Below are positions 25,141-33,025 of a stretch of 38,015 bases of DNA, piece by piece. This DNA comes from Flavobacteriales bacterium (GTDB lineage Bacteria; Bacteroidota; Bacteroidia; NS11-12g; UBA955): contig CANGWH010000013.1 in NCBI GenBank assembly GCA_947457565.1, positions 1 to 38,015 on the forward strand, read 5' to 3'. Each line of letters opens with the position of its first letter. Within the stretch, counting starts at the first letter, position 1. The translations under genes and the position numbers were made by a program. The notes below the pieces were generated by a model. That model ran no database searches, was not told where the DNA came from, and saw only the letters and a list, made by a program, of their open reading frames with translations.

Positions 25141-26673
25141 ATGACCGAAAAAATTCTTATTCTTGATTTTGGATCTCAGTATACCCAATTAATAGCTCGC
25201 AGACTGCGTGAAATATTCGTTTACTGCGAAATTCATCCCTATAATCATATCCCAACCATTGGTTCCGATGTAAAGGGAATCATTTTAAGTGGAAGTCCAT
25301 GTTCTGTAAATGAATTGGATGCCCCCAATATTGATTTGGCGGCTTTGCTTACTGTTGGTCCGTTATTAGGGGTGTGTTATGGCGCGCAATTAATGGCAAA
25401 AATAAATGGCGGATTGGTTAGTAAAAGCGACCATAGAGAGTACGGCAGAGCACAAATGCTAATCACTGATTCTAGTTCCCCTTTATTGTCCGGTCTAAGC
25501 CCTGAAAGTCAAGTTTGGATGAGCCATGGCGATAGTATAATGGAATTGCCAAAAAATGCTTCCGTAATCGCAAAAACAGATAGTATTCCGGTGGCCGCAT
25601 TTGAACTTGAAAGTACTTACCCAGCTTATGGAATTCAATTTCATCCGGAAGTTTATCACAGTTCGGAAGGCACGGCATTATTGAAAAATTTCGCCTATGA
25701 TCTCTGCGGCTGCAGCGGAGATTGGACTCCAGGGCATTTTATCGATGATACCGTTGAAAATATTAAAATGACGGTTGGCGAAGATCAAGTAATTCTTGGA
25801 CTTTCCGGGGGGGTAGATTCTTCCGTTGCTGCCCTGTTATTGCATAAAGCTATCGGCAAACAATTGCATTGTATTTTTATTAATAATGGCTTGTTGCGGA
25901 AAAATGAATTTGAATCGGTACAAGAAGCCTACAAAAGCTTGGATTTGAATGTTATTGCCGTTGATGCAAGCGAACAATTTTACGATGCATTAAAAGGTCT
26001 TACCGATCCAGAACAAAAACGCAAAGCTATAGGAAGAGTATTTGTAGAAGTATTTCAAGAAGAAAGCAAAAAAATAAGCAATGCTAAATGGTTAGCTCAG
26101 GGGACTATATACCCAGATGTTATTGAAAGCGTGAGCGTTAAAGGTCCTTCTGCAACTATAAAAAGCCATCACAACGTTGGGGGATTACCGGAAGACATGC
26201 ATTTGAAAATCATCGAACCATTGCGTAGCTTATTTAAAGACGAGGTGCGAAGAGTGGGTGATGCCATGGGGCTGCCACACGAAATATTACACCGACATCC
26301 ATTTCCTGGACCAGGTTTAGGCATTAGAATTTTAGGCGATATCACGGCGGATAAAGTACGGTTATTGCAAGAAGCTGATGCTATTTATATGGATATTTTA
26401 AAAGATACTGGGTGGTATAACAAAATATGGCAAGCGGGCGCCATCTTATTACCGGTTCAAAGCGTGGGGGTTATGGGCGATGAAAGGACCTACGAACAAG
26501 TAGTAGCGCTTCGCGCGGTAAGTAGCACCGATGGAATGACCGCCGATTGGGTACACATACCTTATGATATTCTTGCCAATATTAGCAATTCAATAATTAA
26601 TCGAGTTCGCGGCATCAATCGCGTAGTTTATGATATTAGTTCCAAACCACCAGCAACCATAGAATGGGAATAA
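25141..26673 (+). CDS. guaA: GMP synthase (glutamine-hydrolysing)
   Basis: Converts XMP to GMP using glutamine and ATP, the last step of guanine nucleotide synthesis. At 510 residues it is full length. The class I glutamine amidotransferase domain (about 1-190) has the nucleophile Cys79 in GVCYGAQ and the His168/Glu170 pair in QFHPEVY. The ATP pyrophosphatase domain has the P-loop [11 protein letters not shown] (about 221-231). The C-terminal dimerisation domain includes [16 protein letters not shown] and ends in [10 protein letters not shown], the expected terminus. It follows cinA closely, and a binding-protein-like gene follows within about 30 bases. All catalytic residues are present. Confidence 0.97.
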   Translation: MTEKILILDFGSQYTQLIARRLREIFVYCEIHPYNHIPTIGSDVKGIILSGSPCSVNELDAPNIDLAALLTVGPLLGVCYGAQLMAKINGGLVSKSDHREYGRAQMLITDSSSPLLSGLSPESQVWMSHGDSIMELPKNASVIAKTDSIPVAAFELESTYPAYGIQFHPEVYHSSEGTALLKNFAYDLCGCSGDWTPGHFIDDTVENIKMTVGEDQVILGLSGGVDSSVAALLLHKAIGKQLHCIFINNGLLRKNEFESVQEAYKSLDLNVIAVDASEQFYDALKGLTDPEQKRKAIGRVFVEVFQEESKKISNAKWLAQGTIYPDVIESVSVKGPSATIKSHHNVGGLPEDMHLKIIEPLRSLFKDEVRRVGDAMGLPHEILHRHPFPGPGLGIRILGDITADKVRLLQEADAIYMDILKDTGWYNKIWQAGAILLPVQSVGVMGDERTYEQVVALRAVSSTDGMTADWVHIPYDILANISNSIINRVRGINRVVYDISSKPPATIEWE

Positions 26674-26705
26674 TCCAGACCTACAGCAATCCAATAACTA
26701 CAAAA

Positions 26706-27875
26706 ATGTCCGTATTTAAATCACTTCTATTGGTGGCGTTTGGGGCATTTATTTTGGTTATTCAAGCTCAAAATACGAATTCCTTTAAAGATAGTCCTAC
26801 TCGAATTGGTATTTTACTCCCCTATCAAAGTCAGTTCCAAAAAACATCAGAGCTAACCGAATTAATGCTGGATTACTCTGCAGGATTTACGATGGCACTT
26901 GAAGATTTAAAATCAGAGGGATTTCCGGTGAACGCCATGGTTGACTATTACGATTCAGATCCATCCGACTCTACACCTATCAATAATAAATTAATTAAAT
27001 CTACATTAGCAACCTTGGCAACGAAGAACTATGACGTTTTAATTGGCCCTGTTTACGAACAGAATTTCAAAACATTTAGTTCCGCATCTATTCCCCGGCC
27101 CCAATTGCATGTATCTCCGTTAAAATATTTAGAAACTAAAGGACTAGGGGCTACGTTTAATTTCTTTTTGAGCGACTCTCTAAAGGCCAAAGCTGTTGCT
27201 CATACCGTGGGTTTAGCCTTTAATAAATATACCATTTTTATAATAACTGACGGAAAACCTAATAATACGTTAAAGGCAGAATCGATGAAATCTTCCATAG
27301 ATTTATTACGGGGCAATAAATCCACTAAAATCATCGGACTGAAAGCCAACGGCACACTATCAATTAATAAAAAGGACTCCTGTGTTCTTATCGTTTGTAG
27401 CGAAGACACTAAATACCGTGGACTCGTATCCGCTGCAGTAGAGACTCATACTAATTCTTGGGTTATCGGGGATATAAGTTGGTTTGAGGACAAGCGTTTT
27501 TATCAAAATCAGAATCAATATAATTGTTTATACCCTACGGTTAATTATGTGGATTTAACCGATAGTTTATCCGTTGATTTTGCAAAACGATATTTTCGAA
27601 AGGAACTAACGGAGCCCAGCAGATTTTCTTATATCGGTTACGATCAAGCACGATATCTATTATCCAATTACATGTATTCTCAATGGGAAAATTTCGGTCA
27701 AAAATCAGCTTCCTCCAACAATCAACAAAACAAAGTAATCTATTATGGTTTAATCAATAATATAAGTACAACGGGGTTTGTTAAAAAAGATTCCTTAGAA
27801 TGGGCAAGGATACTCAACGTTGGTGTAAGACTGGTTAGAATTGATAACGACATGTCGATGTTATATAAACCATAA
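26706..27875 (+). CDS. Exported type 1 periplasmic-binding-like protein
   Basis: A 389-residue protein from ATG 26706, where an obvious signal peptide begins (MSVFKSLLLVAFGAFILVIQAQ). The in-frame ATG at 26664 would overlap guaA and place 14 polar residues before the signal, so I reject it. After the signal, RIGILLPYQSQFQ, then AGFTMALEDLKSEG and DVLIGPVYEQNF, follow the layout of type 1 periplasmic binding folds (as in branched-chain amino acid binding proteins), with a two-lobe length. Bacteroidota relatives as I recall them often carry an N-terminal LysM; none is visible here. No transporter genes are nearby, so sensing or envelope binding fits better than uptake. It is followed five bases later by a methyltransferase gene. 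The fold call is moderate; the function is unknown. Confidence 0.65.
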   Translation: MSVFKSLLLVAFGAFILVIQAQNTNSFKDSPTRIGILLPYQSQFQKTSELTELMLDYSAGFTMALEDLKSEGFPVNAMVDYYDSDPSDSTPINNKLIKSTLATLATKNYDVLIGPVYEQNFKTFSSASIPRPQLHVSPLKYLETKGLGATFNFFLSDSLKAKAVAHTVGLAFNKYTIFIITDGKPNNTLKAESMKSSIDLLRGNKSTKIIGLKANGTLSINKKDSCVLIVCSEDTKYRGLVSAAVETHTNSWVIGDISWFEDKRFYQNQNQYNCLYPTVNYVDLTDSLSVDFAKRYFRKELTEPSRFSYIGYDQARYLLSNYMYSQWENFGQKSASSNNQQNKVIYYGLINNISTTGFVKKDSLEWARILNVGVRLVRIDNDMSMLYKP

Positions 27876-27880
27876 CTCCG

Positions 27881-29122
27881 TTGGAACCCAATAAGCAACT
27901 ACCCTATCCATTTTTACGCAATTGTGCGGAAATACTTTTTAACTACACTGGGGATATTCCCTTTCATTTGTATTTAAAGCAAGAATTCAAAAAAAATCCA
28001 GCCTGGGGAGGGCGAGATAGAAAAAACTATCGCAGCTATTGCTATTTATTTTGGCGAATTGCAAAACCATCAGACCGTGATAATATAGAGAACATTATCC
28101 AGTGGCTTCGAAGCGCAGAAATATCAACCAAGGAATTAAACGAAATTAATCCTCTTACCGGCGGCACTGATAAACCAAAATTAAACACCTCAACCATAGA
28201 TTTAAAGCTTAATGATGAGTTCTGGGATGGCTATCCTGCCCTATCAAAATCTCTGCAGTTGGCGAATTCTAAAACTACAATCCCATGGAATGATTGGTAT
28301 AGACAAGAGGCCCCCGTATGGATAAAGGTTGTTTCTATCGCTAATTTTCAATCGGTTATTAGTAAAATTAATGCACTTGGGTTGCAACCGGTTAGCATGA
28401 TTCCTGAAATTGGCGCTATTGCATTACCCGGCCAATCCAATATTAATTCTCTAGAACAGGAAGGATCAATTATCATTCAAGACCTTAGTTCTCAAAAATC
28501 GATGGTTTTGTATCCCTGGATTGAATCCAATATTCTCAATAACGATTCGGGAATGAGTATGGTTTGGGATGCTTGTTGTGGTGCTGGTGGTAAATCCTTA
28601 AGTCTACGAATCAACTATCCTAGATTGGATATTCAATGTTCGGATATTCGACAAGGAATTTTGGACAATTGTATTGATCGTTTTTCCAAAACAGGTCTAG
28701 AAATACCGTTTGTTTTCAAGCACAACTTAGCAAACAGTGCCAATAAGAAAACCAAATTTAAAATTGTATTAGCCGATATTCCATGTTCTGGGAGTGGAAC
28801 GTGGAGACGCAATCCGGAAGAAAAGTGGTTTTTCGATTCTTCGCATTGGGAATCCATGGTTGAAACACAATTTTCAATGGTTAATAATGCTGCTTTGTCT
28901 GTTGCAGATGGCGGATATTTGGTGGTTTGTACCTGTTCTATCTTCGCGAGAGAAAACGAAACCCTAATAGAAAGGTTACTCAACCATTTTAATAGCCAGC
29001 ATTCAGAAAACAACGTTGAATTAATGGCAACATGGAATGTTTTGGATCAACAATTTATTGGAGGTTGGGAAAATAATGCCGATTATATTTTTCGCACTAT
29101 TTTAAAAAAGACCACCATTTAG
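27881..29122 (+). CDS. RsmB/NOP family RNA cytosine-5 methyltransferase
   Basis: A 413-residue S-adenosylmethionine-dependent enzyme that probably methylates a cytosine in rRNA. The N-terminal ~150 residues fit the helical NusB-like or linker part. The catalytic domain has motif I WDACCGAGGKSLSL, the acidic SAM residue in CSDIRQGILDNC, motif IV ADIPCSGSGTWRRNPE with the resolving cysteine, and motif VI VVCTCSIFARENE with the nucleophilic cysteine in TCS. The start is TTG 27881: a TAA lies five codons upstream in frame and no ATG occurs until well inside the protein. It is five bases from the preceding gene, which suggests coupling, and converges on fabH. The exact target base is unknown. Confidence 0.88.
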   Translation: MEPNKQLPYPFLRNCAEILFNYTGDIPFHLYLKQEFKKNPAWGGRDRKNYRSYCYLFWRIAKPSDRDNIENIIQWLRSAEISTKELNEINPLTGGTDKPKLNTSTIDLKLNDEFWDGYPALSKSLQLANSKTTIPWNDWYRQEAPVWIKVVSIANFQSVISKINALGLQPVSMIPEIGAIALPGQSNINSLEQEGSIIIQDLSSQKSMVLYPWIESNILNNDSGMSMVWDACCGAGGKSLSLRINYPRLDIQCSDIRQGILDNCIDRFSKTGLEIPFVFKHNLANSANKKTKFKIVLADIPCSGSGTWRRNPEEKWFFDSSHWESMVETQFSMVNNAALSVADGGYLVVCTCSIFARENETLIERLLNHFNSQHSENNVELMATWNVLDQQFIGGWENNADYIFRTILKKTTI

Positions 29123-29156
29123 GGAGATTATTTGATCAACCCATTACTGAGAAAAA

Positions 29157-30152
29157 CTAAGAAGGGTCATAGGCCCATTTCAGGTAGATACTACCCCAAG
29201 TAAAGCCACCACCAAAGGTACTGAGGATCATATTATCCCCTTTTTTAAATTGCTTTTCAAAATCGAATAGGCATAGAGGTAAGGTTCCACTGGTTGTATT
29301 ACCGTAATGTTGAATGTTCACTAGCACTTTGGATTTATCCAACCCCATTCTCTCCGCGGTTGCATCGATAATTCTGAGGTTTGCTTGGTGTGGTACTAAC
29401 CAATTTACAGTATCGGCGGTTAAACCATTGCGTTGCATTATAGCATAACTTACATCTGCCATATTAGTTACCGCAAATTTGAATACTGTTTTTCCTTCTT
29501 GGTGCACGTAATGTTGTTTATTTCTTACGGTTTCCTCGGTGGGTGGATTCATTGATCCTCCCGCAGGCTGATACAACCATTCTCTTCCACTACCATCCAC
29601 TTTAAGAATAGAATCAACAATGCCCAATCCTTCTTCGTTAGGTTCCAACAAAACGCATCCAGCGCCATCACCGAAAATGATGCAGGTATTTCTATCCGAA
29701 TAATCAGTAATCGCAGACATTTTATCAACTCCTACAACAACAATTTTCTTATATGCACCTGATTGAATAAAGCGCGACGCTGTTTCCAATGAAAACAAGA
29801 ATCCGGAACAAGCTGCTGAAACATCAAATCCCCAGGCATTCTTCGCTCCGATTTTATCAGCTAGAACATTCGCCGTTGCAGGGAAAATATAATCACCTGT
29901 TACGGTTCCTAATACAATTACATCAATCTCTAATGGCGAAATACCGCGCTTTTCCAACATCCCCAATACAGCTTTTGCAGCCATATCAGAGGAAGCTTTC
30001 CCTTGTTCCTTTAGAATATGTCGTTCTACAATTCCAGTTCTGGTTCTAATCCATTCATCCGTGGTATCGACCATCTTTTCTAAGTCGAAATTGGTTAATA
30101 CTGTTTCCGGAACAAATCCACCAACAGCGGTAATTGCGGCTTGTATTTTCAT
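29157..30152 (-). CDS. fabH: Beta-ketoacyl-ACP synthase III (FabH)
   Basis: Starts fatty acid synthesis by condensing acetyl-CoA (or branched starters) with malonyl-ACP. From ATG 30152, with AAGGAGT just upstream, it has 331 residues. An adjacent TTG at 30155 is ignored. The catalytic triad is Cys115 in VSAACSGFL, His255 in VPHQANLRI and Asn285 in HYGNTTSG. DEWIRTRTGIVERHI near the start and GDGAGCVLLEP are family hallmarks. The C-terminal strand GGGFTWGS is intact. It is the last gene of the yceD-rpmF-plsX-fabH cluster and lies 12 bases after plsX, so it is very likely co-transcribed. Confidence 0.96.
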   Translation of the reverse strand: MKIQAAITAVGGFVPETVLTNFDLEKMVDTTDEWIRTRTGIVERHILKEQGKASSDMAAKAVLGMLEKRGISPLEIDVIVLGTVTGDYIFPATANVLADKIGAKNAWGFDVSAACSGFLFSLETASRFIQSGAYKKIVVVGVDKMSAITDYSDRNTCIIFGDGAGCVLLEPNEEGLGIVDSILKVDGSGREWLYQPAGGSMNPPTEETVRNKQHYVHQEGKTVFKFAVTNMADVSYAIMQRNGLTADTVNWLVPHQANLRIIDATAERMGLDKSKVLVNIQHYGNTTSGTLPLCLFDFEKQFKKGDNMILSTFGGGFTWGSIYLKWAYDPS

Positions 30153-30164
30153 CAAGGAGTTAAT

Positions 30165-31118
30165 TTAAGAGGGAGTCGTAAAGTTTTTCATTGATTTTTG
30201 TATGGAACGAATCAAGCCACTTTCTACTGCTTCAGCGGCTAATTCCACCATTTTAACAAAAGTAGGTGCTTTGGTAATACCATGACCTACAACTACGGGA
30301 GCATTAACGCCAAGGATAAGACTACCCCCATAATTTTTAAAATTAAATTTATCTAGATAATCATCTTCGATACCCCGTTTTGCAAATCGGTAATACAGAC
30401 CTTCACACAGTTTAATAACCACATTACCTGTAAAACCATCACAAACAACTACATCAGAATGTTCGCCAAAAATGTCTCTACCTTCCACATTACCCACAAA
30501 ATTAATTTCCTCCGTATGGGCCAATAATTGGTGCGTTGCCTTGGTCAATAGATTACCTTTCTCACTTTCCTCGCCAATATTCAGCAATCCTACTTTCGGA
30601 TTCTTGGTTTGGTGCATCATGGAATATACGAGGCTACCAATAATGGCAAACTTGTGCAAGTGTTCAGGCTTACAATCGGCATTTGCACCAACATCCAATA
30701 GTAATCCAGGCAAACTATCGGGTCTAGGTATTTCAGCGGATAAACAGGGACGATCTAGCCCTTCCACAGTTTTCAAGAACTGCAAAGATCCAACCAACAT
30801 GGCACCTGTGTTACCTGCGCTTAAGAAAGCATCCACATTCTGTTTAGCCAAAGAAAGAAAACCTTGGGATAAAGAAGAATTGGGTTTGGCTACTAAAGCT
30901 TTAACGGGATGTTCGGCCATCTCGATTACCTCCGGGCAATCAACGATTTCGAAACTAGTAGACGGTATCGATTCATCTTCGCAAACACGCAAAATATCAG
31001 CCTTCACTCCGAATAGAACTAATTCGAGGTGAGGATGTTTCTGTTTTGTGAGCGAAGCTCCTTTGACGGCTTCAAGTGGGGCAAAATCCCCGCCCATCGC
31101 GTCAATACCAATCTTCAT
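30165..31118 (-). CDS. plsX: Phosphate acyltransferase PlsX
   Basis: Makes acyl-phosphate from acyl-ACP, which PlsY then uses to start phosphatidic acid synthesis. At 317 residues it matches the family. It begins IGIDAMGGDFAPLEAVKGA, the standard PlsX opening. It also has FLSAGNTGAMLVGSL, LLDVGANADCKPEHL, GLLNIGEESEKGN and VVVCDGFTGNVVIKLCEG, all conserved family blocks, and ends with the VVVGHGITKAP region. The protein is peripheral on the inner membrane. It begins three bases after rpmF ends and is followed 12 bases later by fabH, the widespread arrangement that ties membrane lipid supply to ribosome production. Confidence 0.96.
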   Translation of the reverse strand: MKIGIDAMGGDFAPLEAVKGASLTKQKHPHLELVLFGVKADILRVCEDESIPSTSFEIVDCPEVIEMAEHPVKALVAKPNSSLSQGFLSLAKQNVDAFLSAGNTGAMLVGSLQFLKTVEGLDRPCLSAEIPRPDSLPGLLLDVGANADCKPEHLHKFAIIGSLVYSMMHQTKNPKVGLLNIGEESEKGNLLTKATHQLLAHTEEINFVGNVEGRDIFGEHSDVVVCDGFTGNVVIKLCEGLYYRFAKRGIEDDYLDKFNFKNYGGSLILGVNAPVVVGHGITKAPTFVKMVELAAEAVESGLIRSIQKSMKNFTTPS

Positions 31119-31121
31119 CGG

Positions 31122-31307
31122 TTAGTTTTCGTTGCGGCCCTTCATTACCTTTTGGCCGCGGTACATTCCTGTTTCTAAATTTACTCGGTGATACAGAGAT
31201 ACATCTCCGGTTACTGGATCAGCAATCATAGGACGAACCTCGATTTTGTCGTGTGTACGGCGCTTATCGCGACGGGTTTTTGATATTTTTCGTTTAGGAT
31301 GTGCCAT
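31122..31307 (-). CDS. rpmF: 50S ribosomal protein L32
   Basis: A structural protein of the large ribosomal subunit with 61 residues. The opening MAHPKRKISKTRRDKRRTHD is diagnostic. The rest is LYHRV near the middle and MYRGQKV toward the end. There is no cysteine at all, so this is a zinc-free form; many L32 proteins carry two CxxC pairs here. It is the second gene of the cluster, six bases after the DUF177 gene and three bases before plsX. Confidence 0.97.
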   Translation of the reverse strand: MAHPKRKISKTRRDKRRTHDKIEVRPMIADPVTGDVSLYHRVNLETGMYRGQKVMKGRNEN

Positions 31308-31313
31308 TTCCTT

Positions 31314-31856
31314 CTATTTTTTAAGTATTTCTTTAAGTTTCAACCAACGGGGGTCTATGGATTCTTCGGATTCTGAGGAGCTATCTTGCAACTTTTCCAA
31401 CTTTGCTAACATCTCTGCATTACAGGGCTTTACCTCCAGTAAATCGCAATTTCTAAGCATGGGTAAAGCCAACAAACTAGTTTCATATACTTGCTGTGCG
31501 ATACTTAGCTTATAATCGTTGGATTTCAAATATACTAACTCCGTTTCCTGATCTTCGTTAGCGGTTGGTGTTTCTTCCAAGCTATCTAACTTAACCATTA
31601 TTCGGTACTTAGTCTTAATAGGAAAACCTATAGATTCTAAACAACGATCGCAATTCAAATGTATGCTACCGGTTATATTCAACAAGAGATTCATCCAATT
31701 GGTTGATTTTTCAATATCCACCAATATAGATACATCTGCGTGTTGGACTTCTTCATTTCCAAAAAACTCAAAGAACTTCTGATCCACCTGAAAATCTATT
31801 TCGTGCTTGCCCTCTTTAAGTTTAACAAACTCGATTGCAAGATATTCAGTTTTCAC
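31314..31856 (-). CDS. yceD: YceD/DUF177 family protein
   Basis: A 180-residue protein of the YceD (DUF177) family, genetically linked with 23S rRNA accumulation in bacteria and almost always encoded next to rpmF. The central INLNCDRC-type segment (here IHLNCDRCLESIGFPIKT) is the family signature, followed by the acidic stretch before YLKSNDYKLSIAQQVYETSLLALPM, the usual ending region. A later CDLLEVKPC provides two further cysteines. Translation starts at GTG 31856: a TAA lies five codons upstream in frame and no ATG is available. A near-perfect promoter lies 25 bases before it, so this gene heads the yceD-rpmF-plsX-fabH operon. Confidence 0.88.
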   Translation of the reverse strand: MKTEYLAIEFVKLKEGKHEIDFQVDQKFFEFFGNEEVQHADVSILVDIEKSTNWMNLLLNITGSIHLNCDRCLESIGFPIKTKYRIMVKLDSLEETPTANEDQETELVYLKSNDYKLSIAQQVYETSLLALPMLRNCDLLEVKPCNAEMLAKLEKLQDSSSESEESIDPRWLKLKEILKK

Positions 31857-31880
31857 TTCCTCGTTGATTTAAACGAACGG

Positions 31881-31911
31881 CAAAATTACGATTTTTTATT
31901 GAGAATACCAA
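31881..31911 (-). promoter_or_regulatory. Promoter of the yceD-rpmF-plsX-fabH operon
   Basis: On the minus strand TTG (31911-31909) is followed after 20 bases by TAATTTTG (31888-31881), a full match to TAnnTTTG. The GTG start of yceD is 24 bases farther on. Confidence 0.6.
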
Positions 31912-31979
31912 TAAATAATGGAAGAGACTTATAATAAATATACATAATTGGTTTATATGCATTAGAAAAGAGCAACAAT

Positions 31980-32007
31980 AAAAAAGGCCGTTCTTGAGAA
32001 CGGCCTT
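31980..32007 (-). terminator. Intrinsic terminator after gldN
   Basis: AAGGCCGTTC (31984-31993) and GAACGGCCTT (31998-32007) form a ten-base stem around TTGA. On the minus strand a T run follows, as expected for the end of the gld operon 26 bases after the gldN stop. Confidence 0.88.
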
Positions 32008-32033
32008 CCTTTGATTATTTAACTATTTAATTA

Positions 32034-33017
32034 TTAATACTCCCAAAGATCATGTTCCCAAATAAACATTTGGTTCTTGAACTCTTCCGCACGCAATAAG
32101 GCTGCTAATCCGTTTTGCTTGTAATCGGGTTGATCGTAGATATACTGATCATTCCATTCGGAAGTCTTTACAATATAACTATCAAACATACGATGTAGAT
32201 TCATGTATTGATCCCAGTTTAAACGCATGGCGTCGTTGGTACGATTAAACACCTCTGATTTCGCCAATGTAGGTCTGCAGTCGTCCATACGCAACCAATA
32301 TGGCTTGCTCTGTACAACTAACCCACCCCCTTTGTCAATTTCACGAATTGGAGCAATACCTATGATGATAGGTTTTAGTTCACCGTGTTTGAAATCAAAC
32401 ACCCAATCCTCCATGATTTCAAACTTGTTAATTTCTTCCCAAGTGAAATAAACGGGGAAAGTAGAATCTACTAAATCATCTGGATCTTCAGAACCTTCTC
32501 TTTGTTTAGAAACGGTTTTAATATCTGCAGTTATGCGAAGAATATCCTCAGGTGTTATTAAAATATTGAATGAATCGGTTCTGTATGCCTTTGCCAAACC
32601 TTTAGTAGCCAATTCCCAAAAGATTTGACGTACTGGCTGTCTTGGCCATACCCAACATTTATTCATCTTCTGACGAGTATCAATCACTCTCCATACGCGC
32701 TTTCTGTATTTTACATCTTCGGCACGTAGGTAAGGTCTTGCAATAACAATACCTTGTTGATTAACTATGTTGGTATCCTGATTTACATATTCAGGCTCAT
32801 AATGTGCCTTTGCTGGATCATCGTAATGCGTACCTATTTCAGGTATCACGATGTCTGCAGAACCAGCCGCAGGAGGTTTAGCCTCTCCACCACCGGCAGC
32901 ACCACCTGAAGACTTTTCAGGCTCAGAACTACCTCCGAATCCAGGGAATCCGGGGAAACCTTGACTCTTAGCCGAAGCTACTGAGAACAAAGTCAAAACA
33001 ATCAATAGTTTTTTCAT
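32034..33017 (-). CDS. gldN: Gliding motility / type IX secretion protein GldN
   Basis: A periplasmic component of the type IX secretion system that forms a ring with the lipoprotein GldK under the outer membrane. It is 327 residues with a signal peptide (MKKLLIVLTLFSVASAKSQG) followed by a Gly/Pro/Phe-rich stretch (FPGFPGFGG) and a Gly/Ala-rich linker. The conserved body begins around residue 100 with EDVKYRKRVWRVIDTRQKMN and includes WPRQPVRQIFWELATKGLAKAY and ILITPEDILRI, typical of GldN/PorN. It follows gldM after eight bases and is the last gene before the terminator. The low-complexity linker after the signal is probably flexible. Confidence 0.93.
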   Translation of the reverse strand: MKKLLIVLTLFSVASAKSQGFPGFPGFGGSSEPEKSSGGAAGGGEAKPPAAGSADIVIPEIGTHYDDPAKAHYEPEYVNQDTNIVNQQGIVIARPYLRAEDVKYRKRVWRVIDTRQKMNKCWVWPRQPVRQIFWELATKGLAKAYRTDSFNILITPEDILRITADIKTVSKQREGSEDPDDLVDSTFPVYFTWEEINKFEIMEDWVFDFKHGELKPIIIGIAPIREIDKGGGLVVQSKPYWLRMDDCRPTLAKSEVFNRTNDAMRLNWDQYMNLHRMFDSYIVKTSEWNDQYIYDQPDYKQNGLAALLRAEEFKNQMFIWEHDLWEY

Positions 33018-33025
33018 CGTTGTGT

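Noticed and set aside
26664-26705. Upstream ATG overlapping the end of guaA
   Set aside because: It would put a polar extension before a clear signal peptide; ATG 26706 starts exactly at the signal.
30472-31032. 186-residue plus-strand reading frame
   Set aside because: It is the antisense shadow of plsX, whose protein is clearly conserved in the other strand.
31857-32033. A possible gene between gldN and yceD
   Set aside because: No open frame with coding character; the interval is explained by the gldN terminator and the yceD promoter.
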